In this document: positions 22,205-39,889 of the stretch, in pieces | Layout of the letters: the number at the start of each line of letters is the position of its first letter | How positions within the stretch are numbered: position 1 is the first letter of the stretch | Source: Carya illinoinensis | Lineage: Eukaryota > Streptophyta > Magnoliopsida > Fagales > Juglandaceae | Length of the DNA stretch: 64,000 nucleotides | Assembly (NCBI RefSeq): GCF_018687715.1 | Contig: NC_056759.1 | Coordinates: forward strand, 32,027,885-32,091,884 | Reading direction: 5' to 3' | Notes under the pieces: model-generated | The model's input: the letters and a program-made list of their open reading frames with translations, nothing else | Told to the model about the DNA's origin: nothing | The model's database searches: none | Translations under genes and position numbers: made by a program

Positions 22205-23955
22205 ACCTCAACTCACCATTGTCCAAATGGGAGACTAGCAAGCCAAATCCCTAGAGTCACCGTGGGGTTACGGCCGAGTCCAGAGCATTGCAAACTCTGC
22301 TTAGATGGCCACTCGGAGAATGCCTAGCCTTGTGGCTAGCAAGCCGAGTCCCTAGACTCACTGTGGGGTTATGGTATGGCCTAGAACATCCCAAGCTCTA
22401 CCCCGATGGCCACTCAGAAACAGCTCCCTAGACATGTTGAGCCTCGTGACCAACAAAGCCGAGTCCCAAGACTCGTCGTAGGCTTATTGCCTGGCAAAAG
22501 CATCTAGAGCTTTACCTAGATGGCCACTCTAATACAAGTCCCTAGACTTGTCGAGCCCCGTGACCAGCAAGCTAAGTCCTTAGACTCATTGCGAGGTTAT
22601 GGCCGAGCCTAGAGCATCCCGAGCTCTTCCCGAACGACTCCTTGGATACAAGTCTCTAGACTTGCTGAGCCTCGTGACCAGCAAGGTGAGTTCCCAGAAT
22701 CACCACGGGGTTATTGCAGGGCCCAGAGCATCCCAAACTCTGCCTGAATGGCCACTCAAACACAAGCCCCGAGACTTACCAAGGCTCGTGACCAACAAGC
22801 GGAGTCCCAAGACTCACTGCGGGTTTATGGTCAGGCCTAGAGCGTCCTGAGCTTTGCCCAAATGGCAACTCGAATACCGGCTCCCTCTTAACAAGGATGG
22901 ACATGAAACATTTATAATTTGTTCCTAGGGTCCATTTATTTATTTATTTTTATAGTGACGCATTAGTTAAGAATAGGTGTTTGGTGGGGTCCCCTTACCC
23001 TTTACCCAGATGGCAACTCGAATACAAGTCCCTAGACTTGTCGAACCCTATGACCAGCAAACCGAATCCCTAAACTCCCTGCAAGGTTATGGCCGAGCCC
23101 AAAGCATCCCAAGCTTTAACCAATGGCCACTCGAATACAAGTTCCTAGACTTGCTAAGCCTCATGACCAACAAGCTGAGTCCCAAGACTTGTCGCAGGGT
23201 TATGGACGGGTCTAGAGCGTCCCAAGCTCTGCCTTGATGGCCACTCGAATTCAAGTCCCTGAACTTGCCTAACCTCGTGACCAGCAAGCTAAGTCCCAAG
23301 ACTCACCACAGGATTATGGTCAGGCTGTGAGCATCCCAAGTTTTGCCTAGATGGCCACTCGAGTACAAGTCCCTAAACTTGCCGAGCCTCGTGACCAGCA
23401 AGTCGAGTCCCTTAGACTTGCATTGGGGTTAAGGTCAGCTCTAGAGCATCCCAAGTTTTGCCTAGATGGCCACTCGAATATGAGTCCCTAGACTTGTCGA
23501 GCCTTGTGACTAGCAAGCCAAATCCCTAGACTCGCCGCGGGGTTATGGCTAGGCCTAGAGCATCCCAATTTCTACCCATATGATCACTTGAGTACAAGTC
23601 CCTAGACTTGTCCAGCCTCGTGACCAGCAAGCTTTGTCCCTACACTCGTAGTGGGGTTATGGCCATGACTAGAGCATCCCGAGCTCTGCTCAAATGGCCA
23701 CTCAAATACAAGTTCCTAGACTTGCCAAGCCTTATGACCAGAAAGCTAAGTCCCTAGACTCGCTGTGGGGTTATGGATGGGCCTAGAGCATCCTAAGCTG
23801 TGCCTAGATTGCCACTCGAGTACAAGTTCCTAGACATTTTGAGTCTCATGACCAGCAAGTTGAGTCCCTAAACTCGCCGCAAGGTTATAGTCAGGCCCAG
23901 AGCATCCAGAGTTTTGCTCAAATGGCAACTTGAATACAAGTCCCTAAACTTCTAG
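22205..23955 (+). repeat. Minisatellite, about 115-bp period, about 15 copies
   Basis: The repeat unit can be followed by the markers gatggccactcgaata, caagtccctagacttg, cgtgaccagcaag, gactcgc and ggggttatgg. The ggccactc marker recurs at about 22307, 22408, 22522, 22750, 23124, 23239, 23352 and 23469 and on to 23926, with degenerate copies between. Spacing is mostly 112-117 bp. One 140-bp unit around 22870-23005 contains foreign AT-rich sequence. It lies in the Gypsy spacer between integrase and the antisense ORF. Confidence 0.92.
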
Positions 23956-25428
23956 CAAATAGGGAAACAAGCATGCAAAGATTGAAGAAGTACACAAGCA
24001 GAAGATAAGGAAATCAAGCATATGCATAAAAGTCCATATTACATCACGGCCCAAAAAAAAGTGGTTGAGAAAGATCAATTGTGCACAGGCAAAGGGCTGA
24101 CTCACTCAAAAATGAGTAGCACAAAGGTTATCCCAAGTGCAGGAGGATGTCTTGTAATAATTAGAAATAAAATGCCTAGATCGTCTCCTTGGAGAAAGTT
24201 GTTTAAATATAAACTCGTATAAAATAGTGAAAAGTTTCACAAATAAAAGTTGTGGTATGTACAATGAATGGAAGAGTGCAATGAAAAAAAAAAGGCACTA
24301 GTCATAGACTAGATTCATACTTTTAGATTTTTTTTAGTGTCGAAATGGAACGTAAAAGACTAACAATTTGAAATTAACAATTAAATATTCAATTACACTA
24401 AACAATTTTAATTAATCTGAAAATTGAATAATAAATTGAAATTAATCTAAAATATAATTGTAATGCATTTTTAATAGAAGCTTAAAGAAACGAGAAAAAT
24501 AACTGACATAAAATAAAATAAACAGCAAATAAAATGCCCAAACTTTTAATACAAAAATATCAAGAATATACCATAAATTTTAAATTGAAATTAAATAAAA
24601 AGAAGGGAATGAAAAAATCAAGCCAAATAAACTGAGATGAAAATTGAAAGCAGTGGAGGAGGCTGGACTGTCACAACAATTGAACCCCTCAAGAGGCTCT
24701 TCAATGGCACTGCAGTTCCTAGGGGAATTAAAAGTACGACGTGAATGAATTAATGCCCAAAAGAGAGAAAATACGTTCTGTGCAATGCAACTCAAAGTCC
24801 CAATATATATTAAAGTGTTGTTCCGTAGGTCAAACTCCCAATTGAATAAGTAGTGTGCGGCGTGTAATTCTCCATCACATAAAAGTGTTGCCGTGCGTGA
24901 ATCAAATGCCCAAGGAATTCAATTGTATACGGCATCCCAGGTTCAGGTCAAAATAATGTGTTGCCATAGCTCCAAGTCAAAAGTCTTAACATCTATTGCC
25001 TTTTCACCCGTGCAAACTTGACTTTTCAAAGTGAAAAGTAAGTCTTCTTTTATTTTGTGCGGCATACAACTTTTAGTAATTCTCCACTTCTATTTCTTTT
25101 AATCATTATATAGAAAGATAAATAAAATAAAATAAAAAGAATAAAATATATAAAAAAAATATGTGTTGTGCATATAAAGAAAAATTACTCAATTAAAGCA
25201 CAAGTTCTAAAGTTAAGCATAAACCATGCTATTAATTAATTTAAATTACAACTCGAATTTATTCATCTTAATATTTTTTTTCATATAAAACTAATAATGA
25301 TGTAATAAAATAGATAAAATATATTAGTTCAAAATATATAAGATATGCAATATTTCAGCTCAATCAATGAAGTCCATACAATCACAACTATTGTGGTAGA
25401 GGAGGAGCATCCAAGAAGGCTAGAGGCA
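23956..25428. other. AT-rich Gypsy 3' spacer, no gene seen
   Basis: Between the minisatellite and the antisense ORF. It is strongly AT-rich with short poly-A and poly-T runs. Only short chance ORFs occur and no recognisable domain is present. Confidence 0.6.
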
Positions 25429-27189
25429 TCACATCTGTCTTGAGGGTCTTGACAAACTTGTAAGCCTGGGTTCGGGTTCTAGGGAGGCCAGGTTCAAAAT
25501 GATGAGGTATGTCCTGGGATGATCTCGTATATGGTCCCTTAGCCGCTTAAGGCCCTCCTTGAAGCCATATCCCCAGGCTTCATTTCTAATAGCTCGAGCG
25601 CTCTTGATTTGGGACTTGACCAACCCAAAGTACATGCGACTGGCCACTTGACTGGACTCCAAGGTCAAGATCTGAACGTCCCGAGCCAAGATGTTGTTCA
25701 TTGTGGTGAGCAACTTCTCTTCGAAGGTATGAGCCTAGACCTCACTTCACCTTACAAGCGCTTTCTGGCGACGAACCTCTCGAGTGAGCGCGAAGCGTTT
25801 GGACAACAATTTTGAGTGTCGCTTGGTGCTCGAGGTTTGCTCCTTGGCCAGTTGGTCCCTCTCTTCCCGCAGCTCCAAGAGCCCTCTCCAAGCTGATTGC
25901 AACTCTTTCTCCCTCCTCTTCATGTCCCTTTGGGCTTCAACATGCCCATCCCAAAGACGCTTACACTCCGACGCAATCCAGGAGAGCTCTTCCTTGACAA
26001 TTACCAGCTCTTGCTTCATCGCAGACTTCTTGCCTTCAAGTTTCTAGCCCTTCTCTCGCATGAGCCTGTTGCATTCCTTCAAAGCGTCCAAGTCCTCCAT
26101 TAGACCTTCGCATTTGAGGGTCAGAGCCTCAACCTCCCAGTTCACCTTGCAAATCTCCATGTGTGAAAGAAGTGCAAGAGACTGGAGAGCCCTGTTCTCC
26201 TTCTCAAGCTCCCTGCACTCCTCAACAATTATGCCTGCCAGTTGGACTACGACCTGCATTGTGAGAACTATTAGGAAAAAAGAAGAGAAGGAAAGGGTCA
26301 AAGAAACAACCAAAGTGCAAACGGAATGTACTTGGGTGAAGAGAGGCCCTAACTTCTAGGCCTCCCGCTCAATTGCCTCAACCAGGGCCCTATCAAAGCC
26401 TGGATCGGTAGCCCGACTTGCCCTCGCCCCGGGGTGGAAGGACAGGCCAATGAGGATGGCATGAACGAGTGATCGGGGATTGATAGGTACCTCCTAATGT
26501 TGACCTCAATCAACATCGCATCAGTTCTGAACTCTATAGGGTGGGCCACTACCTAGGACAGCACTGTCGCTAGCCTGGCCTCCTCCTTTCGAGACAATCT
26601 GATGGACAGACTCTTGGTGAGAGGAACGTATGACCAAATGGCCTGAACAGGAAACTCCTGGTGGACCTTTTCTCGTTCAGAATACTCCCACCTTGAGCTA
26701 GAAATAAAAAAGAACCTCCTGGACCAGTCCTTGATGTGCGAGTGACACTTATCCAGGCTAATGATATCCTTTTTAGCGGAATGTGCCTAGAAACTGCACA
26801 GGCTCGCATCAAGGAGTAGCATACGGTACACTAATAGGAACTCCAGAGCTGTTAGGTCAGGGTACTCCTCGGGATAGAAGCTGAGCACCCTCTATAAGAT
26901 GATGTAGCTAGCAAGCAAGAGCCACCAAACATTCGGGTGGAGTTGTGCAGGGGCGGCAGAACGGGAGGCAGAGCCCATTCACGAACATTAAGGGGACGAT
27001 CGACACTCAAGGCGCCATCCCGTTGGAATCCAAAGCTTCCACTCGATGCCTTGGGACCTCTAGGACCACCGATTCTAGGATATTATACTTCGACCTCATC
27101 ACCTAGAGGTCATCAGCAGAGCCCAATGATTCCTAACTTGAGCTAGCGAAGTACAAGGGACGGGCACTAGAGGAACTTTTGGGGGCCAT
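25429..27189 (-). pseudogene. Antisense ORF of the Tat-like Gypsy (coiled-coil protein), with stops
   Basis: Read on the minus strand from ATG at 27189 (MAPKSSSSARPLYFASSS, then a stop). Later blocks include FRTDAMLIEVNIRRYLSIPD (about 26500), ELEKENRALQSLALLSHMEI (about 26200), ELREERDQLAKEQTSS (about 25860) and FKEGLKRLRDHIRDHP (about 25540). The last ~300 residues are Glu/Lys/Arg/Leu-rich with heptad spacing, so probably a coiled coil. Antisense ORFs at this place (between integrase and the 3' LTR, opposite strand) are known in plant Tat-group elements; their function is not settled. At least six stops or frame breaks are seen here. A TATA box lies about 135 bp upstream of the ATG. Confidence 0.65.
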
Positions 27190-27321
27190 GGGAATGAGAA
27201 ATAAGAAAACAACAAAGATTAAGAAGAAAGCTCAAAGAACGAGAGAGAAGATGATGGGAGAAGTGAAGAAGAAAGCTCAAAGTGAGAGAGACAGTAATAG
27301 CGAAAATGAGAGAGAGGGGAT

Positions 27322-27332
27322 CCTTATATAGG
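27322..27332 (-). promoter_or_regulatory. TATA box of the Gypsy antisense ORF
   Basis: The minus strand reads CCTATATAAGG. It lies about 133-143 bp before the antisense ATG and upstream of a purine-rich (plus strand) leader with gagagag runs. This is a good plant TATA consensus in a GC-neutral context. Confidence 0.55.
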
Positions 27333-27669
27333 GGCTGGATGTGACGGTAGAGCTATTCTGAATAACGAGCAATCACAAGCCAGGAACCCAAGAGGTGCGC
27401 CACTTCTTGAGAAACGTGCGGAGTGGAATTGTGGAACTTAACCGACGCAAACTTGCAAAGACATGGGAAACCCAAGTCGGGCGCATAGGGAGGCCAAGCC
27501 AATGTGCAGCGGGACATAGGGGAGACTCCCTCATCAAGTCGAAGTTTCGGGACATTGAAGAGGGCAAGGAAATTGAGGCACCCCCTAGACATTGATGACA
27601 AAGGGGAATAGTCATGGGGTACATGCCTGAGAAAGGCGCGGTAGAGGTGTTTTGAATTCACACCACACG

Positions 27670-28397
27670 TGTGTGGTCGGAATACTGTGAGGGAGTTATT
27701 TCCAGGGCCAAGCCAAATCAAATGGGCCTGGTCCACGAGGCCAAAATAACCCAAAGGCCTAAGAGGAAATGATGAGCTGGGCTAGGTCAGCCTAGGAAGC
27801 CCAAGAGAAGAGCAGCTTGACAACGCACGCTAGTCAGGGGTTGAAGGATAGATTGTTTAACACCACTACTGGCCGATAGCCCCAGCACGCAAAGTCAAGG
27901 ACAACCCCTATCCCTGAACCTAGGTAGCTGGACAAACCTTAAGAGTGGGTGCACCTGACTTAGGCCACTTCGCATTTAACGGGATGCAGAAACGGGCACG
28001 CCATAATGAAGGAGCCACGTCACATTTAATGAAGTTTGAGGGTGTGCATGCGACAACATGCCTTCTAGGTCGTCAATAGTCACCATGATCATGTCCTACA
28101 GGACTGTTGTACAATAGGAAGCTGGCAGGGAGACGAGACCCAAGCACAGAGTGACACCCCCACGATCCCCCTTCTAGGGATCACCCTAACCAGGTATATG
28201 TGCCCTCTCCCTCATTGAGGGGAGGGCTCTCAGACACTTTTCATACTCAAGCTTCTATAATTCTCGCACAGAGAACCATAAACTGATTTAAGCATCGGAG
28301 GTGTCCCCCACTACCCCAAAACTCCCATTCCTCCATAGTTGCAGGTGTGAGTTGGGCCTCCATGGAATTGCTCGAACTGCGAAACACAACATCAACA
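27670..28397 (+). repeat. 3' LTR of the Tat-like Gypsy
   Basis: It runs from about tgtgtggtcggaatac to acatcaaca, homologous to 7674-8406. The first ~30 bp differ from the 5' LTR, and the TATA position reads gtatatgtg instead of ttatatacc. The next base is the first of the SQE-A 3' flank. Confidence 0.82.
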
Positions 28398-28815
28398 CCT
28401 TCTTACAATTAAGCTCAAATCTCGAAACTTTTTAGGATATAACTAAAAAATAACCCTTTGTTGAGTTTGATTCTTTACATCTTCTTTATGTTTGGTTTTC
28501 TATTTGTGGTGGTGAGGGAGAGGGCTCTCAGACACTTTTCATACTCAAGCTTCTATAATTCTCGCACAGAGAACCATAAACTGACTTAAGCATCAGAGGT
28601 GTCCCCCACTAACCCGAAACTCCCATTCCTCCATAGTTGCAGGTGTGAGTTGGGCCTCCGTGGAATTGCTCGAACTGTGAAACACGACATCAACATCTTC
28701 TTACAATTAAGCTCAGATCTCAAAACTTTTTAGGATATAACTAAAAAATAACCCTTTGTTGAGTTTGTTTCTTTACATCTTCTTTTATGTTTTGTTCTCT
28801 GTTTGTGGTGGTCAG
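28224..28815. repeat. 298-bp tandem duplication across the LTR/SQE-flank junction
   Basis: The segment from gggctctcagacacttttca (28224) through tttgtggtggtgaggg is repeated starting at 28522. Each copy contains the last ~175 bp of the LTR followed by ~120 bp of SQE 3' flank, so the duplication happened after the LTR was in place. Confidence 0.9.
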
Positions 28816-29430
28816 GGCATTGAAATCTTCTCAAAGACATTGTGGGTGAAGTGGAGAGGGGAGTTTACCCGAATTTCATAACAAATAAAACAATCATGTC
28901 ATTCTTCTGGGTTTTGAAATCATTTTAATTAATGAGGGGTGTTAATAATTATCTTTTAAATCATAATTATTTTTTATTATCGCATTCAGTTCAGAATCAC
29001 CGGGAACATTATTATTAGTGAGGCTCAGTAGCAACCTTTCAAGGTAATCTAGGAGCTGCTCCACAGTCCTCACACACACAGTTGATGATCATTACCAATG
29101 AATAAAAGCGAGAGTTTGGATTGGGAAGTAAGCCACTAAGAAACATTAGTAAACCCCACAGCATAGTCATCCAGATTCTCTGCAAAATTTGTTTTTTTTC
29201 TTTAAAGGAGTTTCTTTACACAAATTAAATTTTCTACAAGTTAAAGAGCAAATGTATAATTTTGGGTTCTAATAGAATGATTGTTCATATGGTTACTACA
29301 GTTAATAGCGGTCTCGATGTATAAATAATTATTCCATCAATTCCCCATACCCACCCCCTTTTGTTTGTATTCATATATTTGTTTGCTTCTGATTACTCTC
29401 TGCTTATACTCGACAGCAACAAAGCCTCAG
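28816..29430 (-). other. 3' flank of SQE copy A, no gene
   Basis: Collinear with 34985-35797 behind copy B, for example gtgaggctcagtagcaac and gattgggaagtaagccac. Probably 3' UTR plus spacer of the duplicated unit. No further coding exon can be supported. Confidence 0.6.
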
Positions 29431-32854
<3,424 letters not shown>

Positions 32855-33135
32855 CATTATGTTCAGCGGGATGAAACAATGAGACCCAGATGAAGAAAAA
32901 GAGGAAGAACAAATGGGTTGGGTCAAATCCTCCGTTTCACCCCCCTAACCTGCTCGCAATGCCGGCTCTTCTTCTGGTTCTTCTAAGTAATATGGATGTG
33001 GATGGTGAGAATTTAATAATTTATGGTGTAGAACAAGTTAGGAGGCAACGAGGCTTTATAGAGAGAGATTACAACGCAGCGGTGGTGAAGAAGATATGGT
33101 TGTGACTGTGAATGTAAATGTGCATGTGAGTGGGT

Positions 33136-33145
33136 GGATTTATAG
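33136..33145 (-). promoter_or_regulatory. TATA box of SQE copy A
   Basis: The minus strand reads CTATAAATCC, about 285 bp upstream of the ATG at 32854. It is conserved at the same relative place in copy B (39356-39365). Confidence 0.7.
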
Positions 33146-33480
33146 GAGCATCTGTTAACTTGGGATTGTGGCGCCATTGTGGTGGGTAAGAAATGGCTGA
33201 CTGCCTCACGGGACCTTGGAATTGGTGCTTGTCTTTTTGTCCTTTCTCTTGAGTTTCTTTTTTAACACTCATTAAATAAGTTTAAAATAGGAGGAATACA
33301 GGGTTGTCTGTGAGGTAAATTCCCTCTAATTCAGGTCTTTAATATTGACCCCAAAACGTATGTATTTATAAGACATGGACCGACTCTACGTAACTAGGGA
33401 ACATACCCTAGTTTGGTTTACTAAAATCAACTTATTTTTGTCTCTAAATGAGCTTGCTATAAGCCTATACCTGATTAAGA

Positions 33481-33796
33481 TTTGGGGCGGGCCATCCCGT
33501 TCCCGGTCGCACTGCCCTGCATACATTAAAAAATTTTATATAAATATATATACAAATATTTATAAATATATATTAGTAATTTTACTGTATGTAAATATAG
33601 TAATATGTATTAAGTATCGTTTTTATTTAATATTTTATATAATTTGTAGTGTAGTAAGTGTGGCATTTATATGATCAAGACAATACAAATGTTTCATTTA
33701 AGTAATGTGTGACTCTTGCATTGTCAGAGGTGAGGTATGGGCAGGAGCGAGGGCGGGGATTAGGGAAGGGTAAACCCCACTCTGCCTATCACCCCT
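33481..33796. mobile_element. 316-bp MITE-like insertion in the SQE-A promoter
   Basis: Compared with the same place in the SQE-B unit (near 39868) and at 84, this segment is extra. It is flanked by 8-bp near-repeats, GATTAAGA (33473-33480) and AATTAAGG (33797-33804), as hAT-type elements make. Its ends are G/C-rich (tttggggcggg and an inverse-like tcacccct) and its middle is AT-rich. Confidence 0.6.
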
Positions 33797-34141
33797 AATT
33801 AAGGTCTTGCTTTTTAGTGAGTTATTAAATATTTATTGTCTGCACTAGTAAACATCTTTTTCAAATAAATTGATGTCTCTATTATGTGCAAAGCAAAGCT
33901 TGATAGAATCTAACTTTTCTTCAAATTCATACCAATAATGGTAAATATTATAACATCAAAAAAATGAATAATACACGTAGCAAAGCGACTTCCTTCTCCA
34001 AAAGTGTGGTTATCATTAAGTAGTAAAGCTCTAAATAATGATAAATACTCTAGGGACAATGATAATACTATATAATTAATTTATATTTATATCTAAAAAA
34101 GTTGAAGTCCTAAAATCTTAAAAGCAACAATTTTAAAAACA

Positions 34142-34435
34142 CGCCGCGGAGTTATGACTAAGCCTAGAGCATCCCAAACTCTTTCCAGATGGCCACTCAA
34201 ATACAAATCCATAGACTTTTTAAGCCTCATGAGTCATGACTAATAAGCCGAATCTTAAAACTCGTCGCAGGGTTATAGCCGGGCTCAGAGTGTCTCGAAC
34301 TCTGCCCAGATGACCACTCAAATACAAGTCCCTAGATTTGTCAATTCTCGTGACCAGTAAGCCGTGTCACAAGACTCACCACGAGGTTATGGTAAGGTCC
34401 AAAGCATCTCGAGCTCTGCCCATATAGTTACTAGT
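34142..34435. repeat. Fragment of the Gypsy minisatellite (about 2.5 units)
   Basis: It has the same markers as 22205-23955 (ccgcggagttatg, gatggccactcaaatacaa, gaccagtaagccg) with about 115-120 bp spacing. It is a leftover of the 3' spacer of a Tat-like Gypsy in the SQE A-B interval. Confidence 0.88.
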
Positions 34436-34654
34436 GTAATGCCCCAGTCCCAGATGGAGTTGGAGAGTTACTACATGTCGCCTAAATCATTTTTCACAAT
34501 ATAAATAAATATTTCGAAGACTCCATAGACATATCATCATCCACTTTCAAAGACTCCATAACAATAAATACGACAACTCAAGGCTTAATTGTCAACATCC
34601 CAATAAATCTAGTCAATACAATAGATCAATTTACAAAATAATAACCTTTCAATA
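34436..34654. other. Unidentified repeat fragment
   Basis: It begins tgtaatgccccagtccc, which looks like the start of an LTR of another family. It sits between the minisatellite fragment and the Gypsy LTR end. No coding potential and no partner LTR in the window. Confidence 0.35.
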
Positions 34655-34866
34655 ATTAGGTATATAAACCCACTCCCTTATTGAGGAGGGGAGGGCTCTT
34701 AGCCACTTTTCATACTCAAACTTCTATAATTTTCACACAGTGAACCATAAACTAACTTAAGCATTAGAGGTGTTTTCCACCACCCTGAAGCTCCCACTTT
34801 TCCATAGTTGCAAGTGCAAGTTGGGCCTCCGCGAAGTTGCTTGAATTGTGAAACACAACATCAACA
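34655..34866 (+). repeat. 3' end of a Tat-like Gypsy LTR
   Basis: It matches the last ~205 bp of the LTRs at 8406 and 28397 (ggtatataaaccc, actcccttattgagg, aaccataaactaacttaagc) and ends acatcaaca. SQE 3'-flank sequence follows, as at 28398 and 50518. Confidence 0.88.
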
Positions 34867-35797
34867 CCTTCTTAGAATTTGGCTCAAATCTTGAAACTTC
34901 TAGGATATAACTAAAAAAATATCCCTTTGTTGAGTTTGATTCTTTAGATTTATTTTATGTTTGGTTCTCTGTTTGTGGTAGTCAAGGCATTGAAATCCTC
35001 TCAAACACATTGTGGGTGAAGTGGAGGGGAGATTTTACCCGAATTTCATAACAAAGAGAATAATCCTGTCATTCTTCTGGGTTTTGAAATCATTGTAATA
35101 AAAGAGGGGTGTTAATAATTATCTTTTTAAACATAATCTTTTTCATTATTTTTAACCTGATATTAAATAATTAGAAAATTATTTATCCTCTTCTAGTTAT
35201 TTACATATCATTTAATGTTATATTTATAAATGATGAATATTATTTTTCTTAATTAATAAAAAATAAAAAATAAAAACTTGAAGGTGGCCTGAGTCTACAT
35301 AGTTGTGTGAACATAACTCACACAAATACCTTGTCTGAAACTCAAGGCCTAGTTGGTTGGTTCCATACTTATTAGTGAGGCTCAGTAGCAACACTACAAG
35401 ATAATCTAGAAGCTGCTCCACAGTCCTCACACCCATAGTTGACGATAATTACCAACGTAAAAAGGCGAGAGTTTGGATTGGGAAGTAAGCCACTAAGAAA
35501 CATTAGTAAACCCCATAACATAGTCATCCAGATTCTCTGGCGAAAATTGCCTTATTCTTTAAAGGAGTTTCTTCATACAAATTAGATTTTCTACAAGTTA
35601 AAGAGCATATGCATAATTTTGAGTTCTGACAGAATGCCATGCCCTCTAGTGGAAGTATCAAGATACAGACCTCTCGTGGAAGTATCAAGATACATTAAAT
35701 TCCATCAATTCTCCCTACCCACCCCCTTTTATTCGTATACATATATTTGCTTGCTTCTGTGACTCTCTGCTTTTACTCGACTGCAACAAAGCCTCAG
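34867..35797 (-). other. 3' flank of SQE copy B, no gene
   Basis: Collinear with the flanks at 28398-29430 and 50518-50963. Probably 3' UTR plus spacer. Only chance ORFs occur. Confidence 0.6.
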
Positions 35798-39080
<3,283 letters not shown>

Positions 39081-39355
39081 CGTTATCTTCAGCGGGATGA
39101 AACAATGAGACCCAGATGAATAAAAAGAGGAAGAACAAATGGGTTGAGTCAAATCCTCCGTTTCACCCTCCACCCTGCTCGCAATGCCGGCTCTTGTTCT
39201 GGTTCTTCTAAGTAATATGGAAGTGGGTGGGGAGAATTTATGGTGTAGAACAAGAGAGAATTTAGGAGGCAACGAGACTAGAGAGAGATTACAATGCAGC
39301 GGTGGTGAAGAAGATATGGTTGTGACTGTGAATGTAATTGTGCATGTGAGTGGGT

Positions 39356-39365
39356 GGATTTATAG
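39356..39365 (-). promoter_or_regulatory. TATA box of SQE copy B
   Basis: CTATAAATCC on the minus strand, about 280 bp upstream of the ATG at 39080. The surrounding 150 bp are nearly identical in copy A. Confidence 0.72.
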
Positions 39366-39478
39366 GAGCATCTGCTAACTTGGGATTGTGGCGCCATCGT
39401 GGTGGGTAAGAAATGAGTTTGAACAAAGAAACCCAAAAGAGAAAGGCAAAAATGACATTGGCCGTTAACCAAAACTAA

Positions 39479-39660
39479 AAAAATTATCTCTATCATTTTA
39501 ACTTATTATTATAATTTTTTTAAATTTTAATATAAAATATAATAAATAATTTAATTTTTTTAAATTTTAATATAAAATTAATATTTAAAAATTATTATAA
39601 TAATATTTTATTTATTATTATTTAAAATATTTTAAATCACCTCATCTGTATAATTACACG
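39479..39660. mobile_element. AT-rich MITE-like insertion in the SQE-B promoter
   Basis: A very AT-rich block (attattataa, aaaatataataaataattt) ending atcacctcatctgtataatt. It is absent at the same place in copy A (around 33240). Its style matches 39890-40080 and 150-300. Boundaries are approximate. Confidence 0.5.
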
Positions 39661-39889
39661 AGACACGTAAGTAAGTTTAAAGTAGGAGAAATACAGGGTT
39701 GTTATTTAGGTAAATTCCCTCTTTTTCAGGTCTTTAGTATTGACCCCAAAAAGTATGTATTTATTAGACATGGACTGACTCTATATAAGTAGCTAGGGAA
39801 CATAGGCTAGTTTGGTTTACTAAAATCAACTTATTTTTGTCTCTAAAGGAGCTTTTGCCATACCTGATTAAGATCTTCTTTTTAGTGGG

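Larger units (their letters stand above)
7674..28397 (+). mobile_element. Tat-like Ty3/Gypsy LTR retrotransposon, interrupted by a nested Copia
   Basis: The LTRs lie at about 7674-8406 and 27670-28397. Between them on the plus strand come a Retrotrans_gag domain, aspartic protease, RT, RNase H and integrase, in Ty3/Gypsy order. They are followed by a long 3' spacer with a 115-bp tandem repeat and an antisense ORF with coiled-coil character. Such a spacer plus antisense ORF is typical of the Tat group (for example RIRE2 or Grande-like elements). A Copia element sits inside RT at 11363-19898; without it the Gypsy is about 12.2 kb. In-frame stops occur in every domain, so it is not autonomous. 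Confidence 0.88.
32855..34141 (-). other. SQE copy A leader, promoter and upstream spacer
   Basis: It includes the leader, a TATA box at 33136-33145, a unit-start marker (ctagggaacata, 33394) shared with 1 and 39793, and a 316-bp MITE-like insertion. Beyond 33810 the region is AT-rich and partly collinear with 40080-40270. No other gene is seen. Confidence 0.7.

Noticed and set aside
22205..23955. CRISPR-like array (regular repeats)
   Set aside because: The whole ~115-bp unit is repeated without unique spacers, and this is a plant nuclear retroelement. It is a minisatellite.
26060..26359. Plus-strand Ser-rich ORFs opposite the Gypsy antisense coiled-coil region
   Set aside because: The Ser/Leu-rich composition is the complement of the Glu/Lys-rich antisense frame. 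The antisense frame has the ATG and TATA.
33069..33272. Minus-strand ORF in the SQE-A promoter
   Set aside because: It spans the TATA box and leader, and is not kept as coding in the B unit.
35224..35436. 70-codon minus-strand ORF behind SQE-B (TVEQLLDYLVV...)
   Set aside because: The homologous segment behind SQE-A does not keep the frame, and it lies in what looks like 3' UTR or spacer. No domain recognised.
39081..39272. In-frame extension of SQE-B upstream of MAIDQ (from MPPKFSLVLHH)
   Set aside because: The extension lies in the leader, and copy A has no matching upstream Met. The MAI start fits the usual SQE N-terminus and membrane anchor.
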